A stretch of 64,000 nt of DNA from Doryteuthis pealeii (GCA_023376005.1 CM042138.1:98032766-98096765), one strand, 5' to 3'. Shown: positions 1-11,217, numbered from the stretch's first letter. Notes: generated by a model not told the origin, from the sequence alone. Translations and numbers: made by a program.

Positions 1-500
1 TAAAGATCATATAGGATTGTTACAAAGAAAAACAGTTAATTCACAGATCAAATTATCCGATTGGGAAAAATTACATCGTTATCTTAAAAAAATAAATAAA
101 CCTATCCGTATTACATGCGAAAGCGTAATTTTCAAGCCGCAATTTAGACAGAACAAATTACATATTATTACCCTCTTACGGTTATGCATCTACGTACGGT
201 TGGGTGTAACGTAGGTACCACCAAACCGTTTAGGCCATCTTGAATAAAACGGAAATAAATATTTCCCAACTTTGTTTATCAAAAATCTCGTAAAAAAAAG
301 ATCGTACAGGGTTGTTACAAAGAAAAATAGTTAATTCAAAGATCAAATTATCCGATTGGGAAAACTACATCGCTATCTTAAAAAATAAACAAACCTATCT
401 ATATTACATGCGAAAGGGTAATTTTCAGACCACAATTTAGACAGAAAGAAATACATATTATTACCCTCTTACGGTTATGCATCTAAGTACGGATGGGTGT
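1..500 (+). repeat. Direct repeat of ~300 bp period, two copies
   Basis: Positions 1-200 and 298-500 are diverged copies of one AT-rich sequence. Both share the stretch 'caaattatccgattggga' and the block 'ttaccctcttacggttatgc'. A third, inverted fragment lies at about 11,218-11,300. No coding signal is visible. The family is not recognised. Confidence 0.75.
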
Positions 501-502
501 AA

Positions 503-1797
503 CGGACAAACTTTTTTAGCCAAATTTTTTCTATTAAAATGAATAAAATCTTTAAAAACTTTAATATTACAATTTACTATGAATAAAAACTTGAAAAAAT
601 TTAATCTTAAAAGTTCGCAGTGAAATTGACGTTAAAAAATGTCTTCGGTTTTAGTATTAATTCTTAAAATCGAAAATAAAATGAAAATTTGAATATTTTT
701 TCTAAGAGAAAAACTGATAAAACAATCATTCAATATATTATTTTTATTCTACTTGGTCGTAAAAGTTAAATAAAATATTTTTTTTACGCTCAGAAAAACA
801 AACTTTAGTTACCAAGAAGCGTCTCGTCTCTTTGTATAAAAACAAAACAAATACGTCAGTTTTGCTCTTCCGTATATTCTAAGAATCACACATTACTATT
901 CAACAATAAAAATTACAAATTCTTTTAAAAATATTAATCGAGCACGGATCGGACCAACTTTTAGTTCACCTGAATTCTAAAATTTATATTTTTAAATATC
1001 CGTGAAAAATTCGATTTTTTTCCGCAGAAAAAAAAATATTTAATTTATTTCACGCAGAAAATATAAATATTTAATCACACAAAAGATTGAAAATCTCGTA
1101 AAAATTAATTTCTTAAAAAAATTTTTTTTTTTTTTGTTGTTGTTGACAATTTAATAGAATATAGTACATACCAATTACATAAGCAAAAAAAAGTTTTCAA
1201 ATATTAATATTATGACATTTTTTTGCACTTTTTATTTCCGATTTCATTAATTTTTCCTAAAAAAGCTATAGTTCGGTACGTTATACAATTTCATTGATAT
1301 AGTTATTCAGACTCTTATCTTTATAGTAAAAAAAGTTTTCTGATGGGTCATTTTTTTTATCTCATAAAATAAAATAGGGGGGTGGGGATAGACCTCGTAA
1401 AAAAATATTTCCCCTAATATATTTTAGAAAAAAAATATTTCAGATGTATTTACATCCAATGGTAAACATTTATGGACATTTTCGTGAAAATCAGACCATT
1501 AATTGATTTTTCATAGAATTTTTTTTTAAAATCCTCTTATCGTAACTTGTTTTTAGCTACGTTAAATTTCAGTTGATTTAACAGTGCAAAAATGAAAACA
1601 TTGTTTTTCAATCATAATTTTCATTATTTTCGTAAGCTGACAAAAAATTTAAAAAATCATCAGGAGTTTGTTTAATGTTTTTTCTTTCGAATAGAAAATT
1701 TTTTTCAAGAAAATATTAATTTTTCCGCAAGTTTCATTGTGTTAAATGTAGGGGGGGGGGGTAAATTGCACAGGGCCAAATTGGTGGTACCTAGTTT
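503..1797 (+). repeat. AT-rich ~1.29 kb repeat unit, copy 1
   Basis: This unit is repeated head-to-tail at 1,799-3,085. It is non-coding and very AT-rich. It carries G-runs near 1,371-1,386 and a poly-G tract near 1,750-1,761, just before a terminal 'ttggtggtacct'. The copies differ by scattered substitutions and homopolymer length, so they are not recent. No protein or structural-RNA signal is seen. Confidence 0.8.
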
Positions 1798-1798
1798 A

Positions 1799-3085
1799 AC
1801 GGACATACTTTTTTTTGCAAAAACTTACTATTAAAATGAATGAAATCTTTAAAAGCTTTAATATTGAAATTTACTATTAAAATCAATAAAAACTTGAAAA
1901 AAATTAATATTAACATTTCACCGTGAAATTGACTTTAAAAAAAAAAAGTCTTTGGTTTAAGTATTAATTTTCAAAATCGAAAATGAAATGAAAATTTGAA
2001 TATTTTTTCTAAGAGAAAAACTGATAAAATAATCAATATATACTTACTTTTTATTCTAATAGGTTGAAAAAGTTGAAAAATAATTTTTTACGCTAAGAAA
2101 AACAAACAATAGTTACTGAGAAGTGTCTCATCTCTTTATATAAAAACAAAACAAATATGTCAGTTTTGCTCTTCCGTATATTCTAAGACTCACACATTAC
2201 TATTCAACAATGAAAATTATAAATTCTTTTAAAATATTAATATACTGTGGATCGGACCAATTTTTAGTTCACCTGAATTCTAAAATTCATATTATTAAAT
2301 ATCCGTGAAAAATTCGATTTTTTCACGCAGAAAAAAATTTTTTAATTTATTTCACGCAGAAAAAAAATATTTAATCACACAAAAGATTGAAAATCTCGTA
2401 AAAATTAATTTCTTTAAAAAAAAAAATTTTTTTTTTACAATTTAATAGAATATAGTACATACCAATTACAAAAGCAAAAAAAAAGTTTTCAAATAATAAT
2501 ATTATGACATTTTTTTGCACTTTTTATTTCCGATTTCATTAATTTTTCATAAAAAAACTACTGCATTGTATGTTATACAATTTCATTGATATAGTTATTC
2601 AGACTCTTATCTTTATAGAAAAAAAGTAAAAAAGTTTTCCGACAGGTAATTTTTTTTTTATCTCATAAAATAAAATACAGGGGAATAGACCTAATAAAAA
2701 AAATATTTCCCCTAATATATTTTAGAAAAAGCTATTTCAGATATATTTACATCCAAAGGTAAACATTTATGGAAATTTTCGTGAAAATCTGACTATTAAT
2801 TGATTTTTCATAGAATTTTTTTAAAAACTCTTATCGTAACTTGTTTTTAGCTACGTTAAATTTCAGTTGATTTAACAGTGCAAAAATGAAAACATTGTTT
2901 TTCAATCATAATTTTCATTATTTCCGTAAGCTGACAATTTTTTTTAAAAATCATCAGGAGTTTGTTTAATGTGTTTTATTTCGAATGGAAAAAAATTTTC
3001 AAGAAAATATTAATTTTTCTGCAAGTTTCATTGTGTTAAATATAAGGGGTGGGGGTGGGGGTAAATTTCACATTGGTGGTCCCTA
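1799..3085 (+). repeat. AT-rich ~1.29 kb repeat unit, copy 2
   Basis: This is the second tandem copy of the unit at 503-1,797, collinear along its whole length. It ends in the same G-rich block followed by 'ttggtggtccct'. The last ~330 bp of the unit recurs again at about 3,986-4,312. Confidence 0.8.
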
Positions 3086-3415
3086 TATCTTATAAAAGAA
3101 AAAATTATACATCGATATTTTTTTCAGCTTAAGGGGGGGGCTACATTTTCAATAGAGTTTTTCTTCAAAATGTATACTTTGTTTGACTAAAATAAGTTTT
3201 GCATTGAATAGATATTTATTTCTAGAATCTAAAAATATAACATTTTAAAGTTAACATCAGAATATATTTATTTTAAATGAATTTTATATATTAATTTTTC
3301 ATAGCAAAAATATTCATTTAAAGTTTTGAAATAAAATAACTGATGCATTATAAAATTCATTAATTGATAAATGAATACTGAAAATTTCATTAAAATTGGA
3401 TAATTCTCTGATTTT
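3086..3415. other. AT-rich spacer
   Basis: No gene or recognisable repeat is seen apart from a G-run at 3,133-3,141. Its right part ('aaaataactgatgcattata') recurs near 6,200-6,240, so it is probably part of the same repeat family. Confidence 0.5.
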
Positions 3416-3965
3416 TGGTAAATTTTTTTGCAATCGCGAATGTTACATTAAATTTGTAAACAAACCCTTTATACCATTTAAAAATGGCGAACGAAATTGA
3501 CCAAAACATATCGTTTTAAAAGTATTAAAAATATACTGCATATGTAATGATATTTTTCTTTTTTTAATGATGGTCATTATGTTACTACTTATTGTTTTAG
3601 ACAAAAGTTTGACCTTAAATAATAGATTTAATTAATTTTAATTCGTTTCTAAAATTTTTAGCAGTCGAAAAATTGGGTATATACTAATTTTCATCTGCTT
3701 TTCATTTTAAAAACGAATTAAACTTAATTAAATCAATTATTTAAGGTCTAATTTTTGTCTAAGTCGAAAACTAGTAACATAATTAGCATCAGTAAAAAAG
3801 AAAAATAATATTACACATGTAATTTATTTTTGATACATTTAAAACAATTTCTTTGGTCAATTTTGCTCCAATATGGCCGTAAACGTCTAAAGATGATTTA
3901 AAATCCGTGTTTACAAAATAAATTTAACCCCCCCGATTAAAAAGAATTAACCAAAAATCAGGGAA
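3415..3965. repeat. Foldback (long inverted-repeat) element
   Basis: The left arm (about 3,415-3,668) and right arm (about 3,705-3,965) are imperfect reverse complements over roughly 250 bp, with a ~35 bp centre. For example, 'tttgaccttaaataat' in the left arm faces 'attatttaaggtctaa' in the right arm. No transposase is present. Arm pieces recur alone at about 6,240-6,350 and 12,630-12,690, so this is a dispersed family of foldback or MITE type. Confidence 0.75.
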
Positions 3966-3985
3966 TTATCCGATATTAATGAAAG

Positions 3986-4312
3986 GTATGGAAATTTTTG
4001 TGAAAATCAGACTATTAATTGATTTTTCATAGAATTTTTTTTTAAATCCTCCTATCGTAGCTTGTTTTTAGCTACGTTAAATTTCTGTTGATTTAACAGT
4101 GCAAAAATGAAAACATTGTTTTTCAATCATGATTTTCATTATTTCCGTAAGCTGAAAAAAATGTTAAAAAATCACCAGGAGTTTGTTTAATGTTTCTTCT
4201 TTCAAATGTGAAAAAATTTTCAAGAAAATATTCATTTTTCTGTAAGTTTCATTGTGTCAAATATAGGGGGAGGGGTTAAATTTCACATGGTAAATCGGTG
4301 GTACCTAATAAA
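3986..4312 (+). repeat. Third, partial copy of the ~1.29 kb repeat (3' end)
   Basis: It matches the last ~330 bp of the units at 503-1,797 and 1,799-3,085, including the terminal G-rich block and 'cggtggtacct'. It directly abuts the foldback element on its left. Confidence 0.75.
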
Positions 4313-4339
4313 TTGATATATAAAATTAATTTAAAATAT

Positions 4340-5735
4340 GAGTAGTATCGAGCATCACGGGTGCGAGTACTGGCCCGAGTCGGAGAGTTGGCTACAGTAC
4401 CCCAACAACATCACACAAACCGCATCACACCCAGAGCAGACAAACAAGACACACCCACTACCAACGTCGTAGCTCTGAACACAATATCTAAAATGACAAC
4501 TACAGAACCTAGACGCAAAACACACCTACTAAGGTGCAAACAAACCCTAAACTTAGCAACATTTAACGTTAGAATGCTAAAAACGATAAACCAACTACCT
4601 GTGCTAATAGCATCTGCAGCCGATAAAAATATAGACATAATCTGCGTACAAGAGCATAGATTTTATTATAGCGAATTAGAAATAAAATATCATGAAACAG
4701 GTAATGGATAAACGTTTGTCGGCATCTGCATGGAAAAACTCCATAAATGCCACCATAGGAGTTGTAGGAATGCTTCTCAGCCCCCCCCCCACACACACAC
4801 ACACTGAACAGCGTAGAAAAATTCCTACCAAGAATTATATGCACTACGTTTAATGGTAATGTCCGTTTCTTCGCTGATATTAGTGGGGCTACAGCACGAG
4901 TACTGTCATGCCATCATTTCATATTAAGAAAGGCAAGAAGCAGGCAATATCCCACACAAACAGTCACAGATGCAGACTATGCTGATGACCTTGCACTTCT
5001 TGCAGATACCTCGGCACAGGCTGAGTCACTACTACATAGTTTGGAGGAGGCAGCAAAGAATGTAGGCCTCTATAAAACTCCGATAAAACTGAGTTCATGA
5101 GTTTCAAAATGAAAGGAGACATCTCCACACTCGAGGGTAAGCCTCTTAAGCTAGTAGAACAATTCACATATCTAGGTAGTAATATCTTATCTAGAAAGCA
5201 ATGTTATACGAATAGCAAAGGCATGGTCAGCCACAAACAAATTATCAGTCATATGGAAATCCGATCTCACTGACAAGTTAAAGTGACAATTCTTCCAGGC
5301 TGTGGTTATATCAGTACTGATGTATGGCTGCACCACTTGGACCCTAACAAAGCGCCTTGAGAATAAGTTAGATGGGAGCTGCACAAGAATGCTGTGTGCA
5401 GTCTTGAACAAGTCGTGGAAACAGCACCCCACAAGGAAGCAGCTGTATGGCCACCTGCCTCCCATTTCACAGACTATCCGAGTGAGACAGACTAGACATG
5501 CAGGATGCTGTTGGAGAAGCAAAGACGAGCTCGTAAGTGACGTTCTCCTGTGGAAGCCAACACATGGATATGCTAATGTCGGCCGCCTAGCAAGGACCTA
5601 CATTGACCAACTATGCGAGGATGCTGGTTGCTGCACGGAAGACCTCCCAGGGGCAATGAATGATAGGGAAGGTTGGCGAGAGATTGTCATGGATATCCGT
5701 GCTGCCTTCGCGACATGATGATGATCGAGTATCAT
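4340..5735 (+). mobile_element. RTE-like non-LTR retrotransposon, internally deleted and frameshifted
   Basis: The 5' part (about 4,505-4,711) reads as the start of an AP-type endonuclease: 'LNLATFNVRMLKTINQLP' followed by 'DIICVQEHRFYYSE'. The reading frame is then broken. After a deletion that removes the rest of the endonuclease and the first RT blocks, the RT domain resumes. It has the catalytic YADD box at 4,978-4,989, then a YLGS-type thumb block ('FTYLGSNILS', near 5,165-5,193). An open C-terminal part (5,302-5,718) contains 'GCTTWTLTKRLE' and 'RHAGCCWRSKDEL'. At least two frameshifts or stops lie between these parts. The 3' end is a short ATG/GAT repeat ('catgatgatgatcg'), typical of RTE-clade tails. 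Inactive relic. Confidence 0.85.
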
Positions 5736-6540
5736 GATAAGTTTAAAATGTCATATTATTAGATTCTAAAAACATTTTTTTAATAATTACTTTACTTTAG
5801 TATCAATGTCTAATAATTTTTTTGTCAAACTATTGAAAATTTAGCACCCTCCCTTTTAAACAAATATTATGTATAATTTTTCTTTTATAAGATAAAAGAT
5901 TTTTTTCTTTTGTAAGATAAAAGATTAAATAATTATCGAAATGAGTAAAAAAAATCTCCAAAAATAATTTTTTAGTTTTTATTTTCATTTTATTTTCTGA
6001 TTTTCGGTACTTATTTTCTACCAGAGTATTATCCTTAAATTTTTTTTTTTTTTCTTCTATTCACACCTTCGGTCTTTTGTCTTTTTATTTATGTTGTAAT
6101 TAGTTTTAATCATATATAACTCCACCAATATTTTGCGCCCCCAAAATAAGGGGGGGGGGGTCAAAGTCAAGTGACCTGGAAAAAATCAAAGTTTTGAAAA
6201 AAGAATAACTGATGCATTATAAAATTCATTCATTGATAAATCATCAACTCTGAAAATTTCATTAAAATCGGATAATTCCCTGAATTTTGGTAAATTCTTT
6301 TGAAAGGGAGGGGGGGGCGGTTAAATTTGTTTTGTAAAAACATGGATTTTTCGACAAATTGTGTATACCTAATTTATGTATTATTTATATTTATTTATGT
6401 AGTTTTCACGGTTTTCTTTTCAATAGATATGAATTTTATGAACATCAGGAAAAAAAAAAAATAGAACTCAACACCTCCTTCTCATTCTTTATGATTGATC
6501 ATTTTTCAAGGACCAGTGTTTGAACTTTAACAAAATCAAT
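5736..6540. other. AT-rich repeats, no gene
   Basis: This stretch contains poly-G runs near 6,150 and 6,308 and a piece of the foldback family (about 6,240-6,350). No coding signal is visible. Confidence 0.5.
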
Positions 6541-6544
6541 TTAA

Positions 6545-6625
6545 GCCAGTTTGTTTGTTTGTTTTGTTTTACGGCATATCAACCTAACTGGGTCATTTAA
6601 TGCCGATAAAGTTTTGAAATAAATC
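6545..6625 (-). repeat. Shared SINE 3' tail fragment
   Basis: It holds 'ggcatatcaacctaactggg' followed by 'tcatttaatgcc'. This is the minus-strand form of a 3' tail found on several SINEs here (for example 20,130-20,200, 36,586-36,640, 38,785-38,850 and 55,975-56,035). A tail shared by different SINEs often marks a common LINE partner. Confidence 0.6.
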
Positions 6626-6671
6626 AATTCTTAATGGATAATACAATTTTTTTATAAATACATTTTTCTAT

Positions 6672-7165
6672 TTAACCCATAGATGGGACCCTAACAGGTA
6701 CTACCACTCCGGGTCAGAGTGGACCAGGGAGCAATGGTGATGAAGGGTGCTCCACATTCCCCAAACCTCCAAAACTGGAACCTCACCATCAGATAGAGTT
6801 TAACGTCATTCCCAGGACATGTAGACCCGCAGCCACCGCCTTCTAGCACCCATATGATAAAAAGGGGTTGGGGCTTGCCATAAAGGCAATAGGGTTGGGA
6901 AAATCATATAGGTGCTAGGGCTTGACGTGACCAGCCGATTGATCAGAGGGGGCCTCTCCAACCGCCTGTCTAGCCCAAGATAGGGCCAAAGTGGAGTATT
7001 GCATGTCATGAACTGCTCATCCACCCGGGCTCTATCCTTAAGCATCACGGATCGCCACCCACGGCCAACAGGTGGCCCCCTTGGGGGAGTCTTACCCCTC
7101 TGCAGAGGTGCAGTTGGTGCATTCTAACGCCCCACCGACAGGGAGGACCAGTGTTTGAACTTTAA
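6672..7165 (+). repeat. SINE-like family S3, longest plus-strand copy
   Basis: It begins 'cccatagatgggacccta', then 'caggtactaccactccgggt'. It runs through 'gagcaatggtgatgaagggt' and 'aacctcaccatcagata' and ends near 'aggtgcagttggtgcattct'. This copy retains a middle part ('ccatatgataaaaagg', 'ggcctctccaaccgcc') that most other copies lack. About 15 further copies or fragments occur in the window. No clear Pol III boxes or coding capacity were found. Confidence 0.75.
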
Positions 7166-7419
7166 CAAAATCAATTTAAGCCAGTTAAGAGTTTATAAGA
7201 GTTTACAGGCCACATACCCCTTAAAATTGGTTCTAATTTTTCCGCTAATTTTTCTTATGTATAACCAATTCCTTTTTGAAGAAATTTTGTGCATATCGCA
7301 TTTAGCGCATCCTGGCCTCTCTCTCCTATAAAACGTTAAGCGGTGCCTGCTGAAAAAAATGAACTGTTTGTATTTATTTAAAAAATGTGTGATGGTTGTT
7401 TTGAAAGGTGGCTGGGGCA

Positions 7420-7870
7420 TAAAATTTACTTGTCGATAAAAAACCTGGTGGAGGGGGGGATGTAAAATATTGCATTAACTTGTCGATTTTAACGCCTTCA
7501 AAAAAAAAAAATATGTTTGTCAATAAAAATGCTTTCAAACCACTAAAAATAATATATTTTAAAGTGGGGGTAAAATATTTACAATTACTTGTAGATAAAA
7601 AAAAATTGGGGTGGGGGTGTAAAATATCACTTTCATATCACATTAACTTGTCGGTAAAAACGCCTTCAAACAGCTAAGTGGTTCATAACTAGCATGGATC
7701 ACTTATTCAACAGTCACTGCTTTGCGTTTTTTAGGACAGGAGGTCAAGACGCAGGAATGCAATATGCACCAAATTTTTTTTGCGAAAAAGTTTCCCTGTT
7801 TAATTTTTAAAGGTGGGGGTTCAATTTGCTTCGTTACTTTTACATAAAACAGGACGACACGTAACAATGC
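7420..7870 (+). repeat. Degenerate tandem repeat ('taaaatatt…acttgtcgataaaa…cgccttcaaa')
   Basis: Four or more diverged units of roughly 60-90 bp carry 'cttgtcgataaaa'-like and 'cgccttcaaa' blocks with G-rich spacers. The short reading frames across it are compositional, and no protein is recognised. Confidence 0.55.
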
Positions 7871-7949
7871 AGGAAAAATAAAAACAAATTTTTAGTGGGG
7901 TTGTGGCCTATAAAACCCTGCTAATTTTAGTATTATCTGAATTATTTGG

Positions 7950-8160
7950 ACTATTGTCCCCATCTTCATTGTTATTTGTACAACGTTTCAGCCGATATAC
8001 CCTTCGGCCTTCTTCAGGTATTTCTTCTCAGACTCGGGAACCTTCTCGGACTTGAGAACCTTATTTTCGAACTCGGGAACTTTCTTGTCGTTTTCGGGAG
8101 CCATCACGGAACTTTGAACCTAACCCTTTATTTATTCCATGGGGGTATCCTGCTAATTTT
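7950..8160 (+). repeat. Dispersed repeat with 'cagccgatatacccttcggc' core
   Basis: This sequence recurs at 45,000-45,195 in the same orientation, with internal reiterations of 'ctcgggaacctt'. It contains the 'cggccttcttcagg' type of core often seen in terminal repeats of Penelope- or DIRS-like elements. That assignment is inference. No coding part is attached. Confidence 0.6.
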
Positions 8161-8472
8161 ATGTATGTTTAAAAAAAAAATCACGAGCTTAATTCATTTT
8201 TCTTTTTTTTTCTTTTCAGAATGGACCCTAGTGAAAAAAAAATATACATCACAAACTCTAATTTATTTTTACAAATATAAACAGTAACTTTTCATGATGA
8301 CAACAACATCATTGATTAAATGTAAACAAAAAAACCTACTTTTACAATGAATTGCATTTAACAATCAAAAACACATAAAAACATTTTCTTATTTCCGTCC
8401 ATGCATATTTTCAACAAATAAAAAAACGTTTTGCTTCATTCATCAACCCAAGGTTTTATTTACTGTGCCTTA

Positions 8473-9594
8473 ATGGAAAATTTTCCGTCCCGGGATGAAT
8501 TTGCTTCTGTAGATGATGTAGAAGAGAACGCTTATCAAGGATTCTTTACTACGGAACTGATAAATTCGATTGCTGATGGTTTTAGCTATAAAGAAGAGAT
8601 CTTTAATATCAGCCTCCAGCTCGGTATTTCCCATTCTATCGCTATCCAGTACAAGTCCAGATACGACAACCTTTTCACATACGCATCTGATGTAATTTTG
8701 CTCTGGAGAGAAACATACAATACCGGAGACTTTGAGGCCTGTCGTAAACTAGACTCCATTTTATGCGGTGTCGGTTTTAAGAGAAAGGCTTCCACACTTG
8801 TATCTGGCTTTTTAAGATGGGTAAATAATCACATCTGCTGTAGACATATTGTCGAGGGTAATGCAAAACGTGCTGTTAACAGATTGTCTAAAAAAGCCGG
8901 GTTGAGCGATTCCATTGTAAAGAGATATAACAAGTGGTGTCGACAACAGAGACTTGAAAATAGTGAATTTCACCTGGCTTTATATTTTCAATTATTTGGT
9001 TTACAGCTATATGAAAATGAAAGAGACTACATGACGCAATTCCAAACAACCCTCAGTTATCTGAATACATCTCTAAAGCATCACCTACCCCACGATGCTT
9101 TTTACCTGACTGTAATTACCAACCTGGATATGGAGAATAACGTGGCCATATCTTCTTCCTTCATGGTAAAGGAAATAGTAGAATTCTTTCATCCACGTCG
9201 CTTGGCTAAAATCTGCGATAGTCTACCTACCATAGGGGCAGTGAGTGAATTGGCACATTCCCTGGATGTCCCAGACAGGATCATCCGAAGAGCTCAATTT
9301 CGAAACCCGGACTCTTTATTTTTAATTGCCTATGATGTTTTATATGCATGGAATGAGGACTGTCCGGATCTGCCAGAGGACCAAGTCCAGTTACTAATTG
9401 ATGCTCTTAAAGACATGGATATGAATAAACTAGCCCATGAGATCAGGGAAGATTACCGCGCTTGGGAAATGTCCCCCGTTCCGGAATCTCTGATCTGTGA
9501 TTGTGGAAATAAAAGCAATAAACGGCCCTTTTCTTGTGATACCAATGAGGAACAATTACAGTCACCAAAATCTATTCGGACTCTTGAAATGTAA
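8473..9594 (+). CDS. Multi-death-domain-like protein (373 aa, single exon)
   Basis: The open frame starts at the first ATG (8,473) and ends at TAA 9,592-9,594. It is by far the longest frame with balanced amino-acid composition in the left half. The protein looks like tandem six-helix death-fold modules. Residues ~25-110 contain 'NISLQLGISHSIAIQYKSRY' followed by an LLWR-type helix. Residues ~125-210 contain 'LSKKAGLSDSIVKRYNKW'. The clearest module, residues ~240-335, contains 'ELAHSLDVPDRIIRRAQ', then 'AYDVLYAWNE', then 'QLLIDALKDMDMNKLAHEIR', which is the usual LxxW…LxxALxxxxxxxLAxxI ending of death domains. Death domains are adaptor folds in apoptotic and innate immune signalling. No signal peptide or membrane segment is seen, so a cytosolic location is likely. 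The C-terminal ~40 residues are polar, with an unexplained CDC…C motif. The gene may be intronless or the last exon of a longer gene; the frame continues a little upstream without an ATG. The family assignment is by pattern only. Confidence 0.7.
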   Translation: MENFPSRDEFASVDDVEENAYQGFFTTELINSIADGFSYKEEIFNISLQLGISHSIAIQYKSRYDNLFTYASDVILLWRETYNTGDFEACRKLDSILCGVGFKRKASTLVSGFLRWVNNHICCRHIVEGNAKRAVNRLSKKAGLSDSIVKRYNKWCRQQRLENSEFHLALYFQLFGLQLYENERDYMTQFQTTLSYLNTSLKHHLPHDAFYLTVITNLDMENNVAISSSFMVKEIVEFFHPRRLAKICDSLPTIGAVSELAHSLDVPDRIIRRAQFRNPDSLFLIAYDVLYAWNEDCPDLPEDQVQLLIDALKDMDMNKLAHEIREDYRAWEMSPVPESLICDCGNKSNKRPFSCDTNEEQLQSPKSIRTLEM

Positions 9595-9669
9595 GGAAAA
9601 AAAAACCTTTGTCACGGTAGGACTTTAATTTACTCCACATCTTTGGGGTTGGTATTTTGTTTTTGTTTT

Positions 9670-9880
9670 TTTTGTGTGTACAACCCGGTCTAGACTTGTT
9701 GTTGGTCACTGTCCAAACTGTAAGGTAAAATTCAGTTTTGAATGCTGATTTTCACTGATGGCAAATTATGTTTATTTTTATTTATTTATTTATTTATTTT
9801 TATGTGTACAACCCGGTCAACACTTGTTGAGGTCGCTGTTCGAACCAAGGTAAAATCCAGCTTTACAAGGCTGGCAAATT
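9670..9880 (+). repeat. Direct repeat pair ('gtgtacaacccggtc')
   Basis: Two copies, near 9,676-9,740 and 9,800-9,870, share 'gtgtacaacccggtc' and 'aaggtaaaatccag'-like blocks. They lie just downstream of the death-domain gene, possibly in its 3' UTR. Confidence 0.55.
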
Positions 9881-9989
9881 ATTCCTATTAGCCCTTTTTA
9901 TTGTTTTACCTTTTGAACTGGAAGGAAATGCTTTAAATTGAATTTTCTTCTTTCTTTTCTTTTTTCTTAATAATACTGAATTGATTGTA

Positions 9990-10545
9990 GACTGGAATTC
10001 TGGCGCGTAAATTCTTACCATAGTCTACCGAACAGATGTTAGTAATTCAGTTATACACTTTTTTGACCTGAGAACTGCAAAAGTAAATGTTTTGTTTTAC
10101 CTTTAAGTTTTTTGTTTTTTTTTATTTTTAATTTTTAAAATTTTTTATTGTTACTCTGAAATAAAAAAAATATCATTCAAGACTCGGAAAAAATACCTGT
10201 GAATAGTAATTTTCAGTTTATTTCAGTATAGGTTTTGATAAGTTTATAATCTCAATTCCCTTAAAATAACAACGCTGAGCTTAAAAAAGTGTATAACTGA
10301 ATCACTACGCAACAACTTTAAATCTATATAATATTAATTAATGCTGTCATTTTTTTTTTTTTAACTTATAAATGAATTAACGTATTAAGTTATGTTTTCT
10401 TTAGAGTTTCATTTTTATTAAAAGTATCCCAGTTCACTAAAAATATATACATTGGACTTCATTTCATATTCCACTAACATCTGTCCAGGAGACTATGGTA
10501 AAAATTTACGCCACTGACTCAGTGGCGTAAATTTACCGAATTAAT
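9990..10545. repeat. Split inverted-repeat element ending in CAGTGGCG-type termini
   Basis: The block at 9,990-10,075 ('cttaccatagtctacc', 'acagatgttagt', 'ttcagttatacactttttt') reappears inverted in two pieces, at ~10,270-10,310 and ~10,470-10,515. The right end is a near-perfect palindrome at ~10,497-10,541, in which 'tttacgccactga' faces 'ctcagtggcgtaaa'. The CAGTGGCGTA form resembles hAT-type terminal repeats. No transposase is present. Confidence 0.6.
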
Positions 10546-10647
10546 TTGTGAAAATCTTCATTTTTTTCAGTTGGTAAAGTTAAAGTAAACAAACTTTTTT
10601 AAATAATGCTAGAAGTTTTTGGGGTTTTTAAAAAAAAAATTTTAAAT

Positions 10648-10693
10648 TATGTTCAAAGATATTATTTAAATAGTAAATAATATCTTTGAACAT
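10648..10693. repeat. Perfect ~20 bp hairpin
   Basis: 'atgttcaaagatattattta' is followed by a 5-base loop and its exact reverse complement. It sits in AT-rich sequence with no other feature. Confidence 0.8.
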
Positions 10694-10699
10694 AAATTT

Positions 10700-11210
10700 T
10701 ACTTCATTCATCGGGTTGCCAACAAATCTTTGGCAATACTGAAAAACTCTTTAAGAATTTTAATCAATTTCTAAACTATTTATTTTAAATTATTTCATGT
10801 GTGAATTTAGAAAATTGTAAAATCTAAAAACTAACTTAGTTACATTTTACCCTAAAAAGTTTTGTTTAATTTTTTTCGTTTTTTTTTTTTTAAATTTTTT
10901 ATGAAATTGAGATCTGTAAAGATGTTCTTTGATGATTTAAAAAAAAATTATTTGTATTTTTATTCATTTTAATTTTTTATTTTATGGTCTTGTTCAATAC
11001 CACTTGTAAAATCTGTTTTTACTTTTAATTTAAAAAAAAGAAAAGAATGATAAATTCTTTAAAAAAATTTTTGAAAACCAATGATAATTGGTTATTGCAT
11101 AATGTACAAGGAAACATTTAAAAGAATAATCGTCAAAAGAAGCTAATATGTTAATTAGCACAGCTTTATCTTTATAAACAACTTCTGTTGCTTAAAAAAA
11201 AAACAATTCT
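10700..11210. other. AT-rich intergenic sequence, nothing recognised
   Basis: Homopolymer-rich, with no open frame of note and no repeat copy found elsewhere in the window. Confidence 0.5.
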
Positions 11211-11217
11211 TTTTAAC

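Noticed and set aside
6806..7048. 80-codon minus-strand frame
   Set aside because: It lies wholly within the long S3 SINE-like copy; other copies do not keep it open.
7946..8287. 113-codon frame before the death-domain gene
   Set aside because: Its first 200 bases are a dispersed repeat (also at 45,000), and the rest is low complexity.
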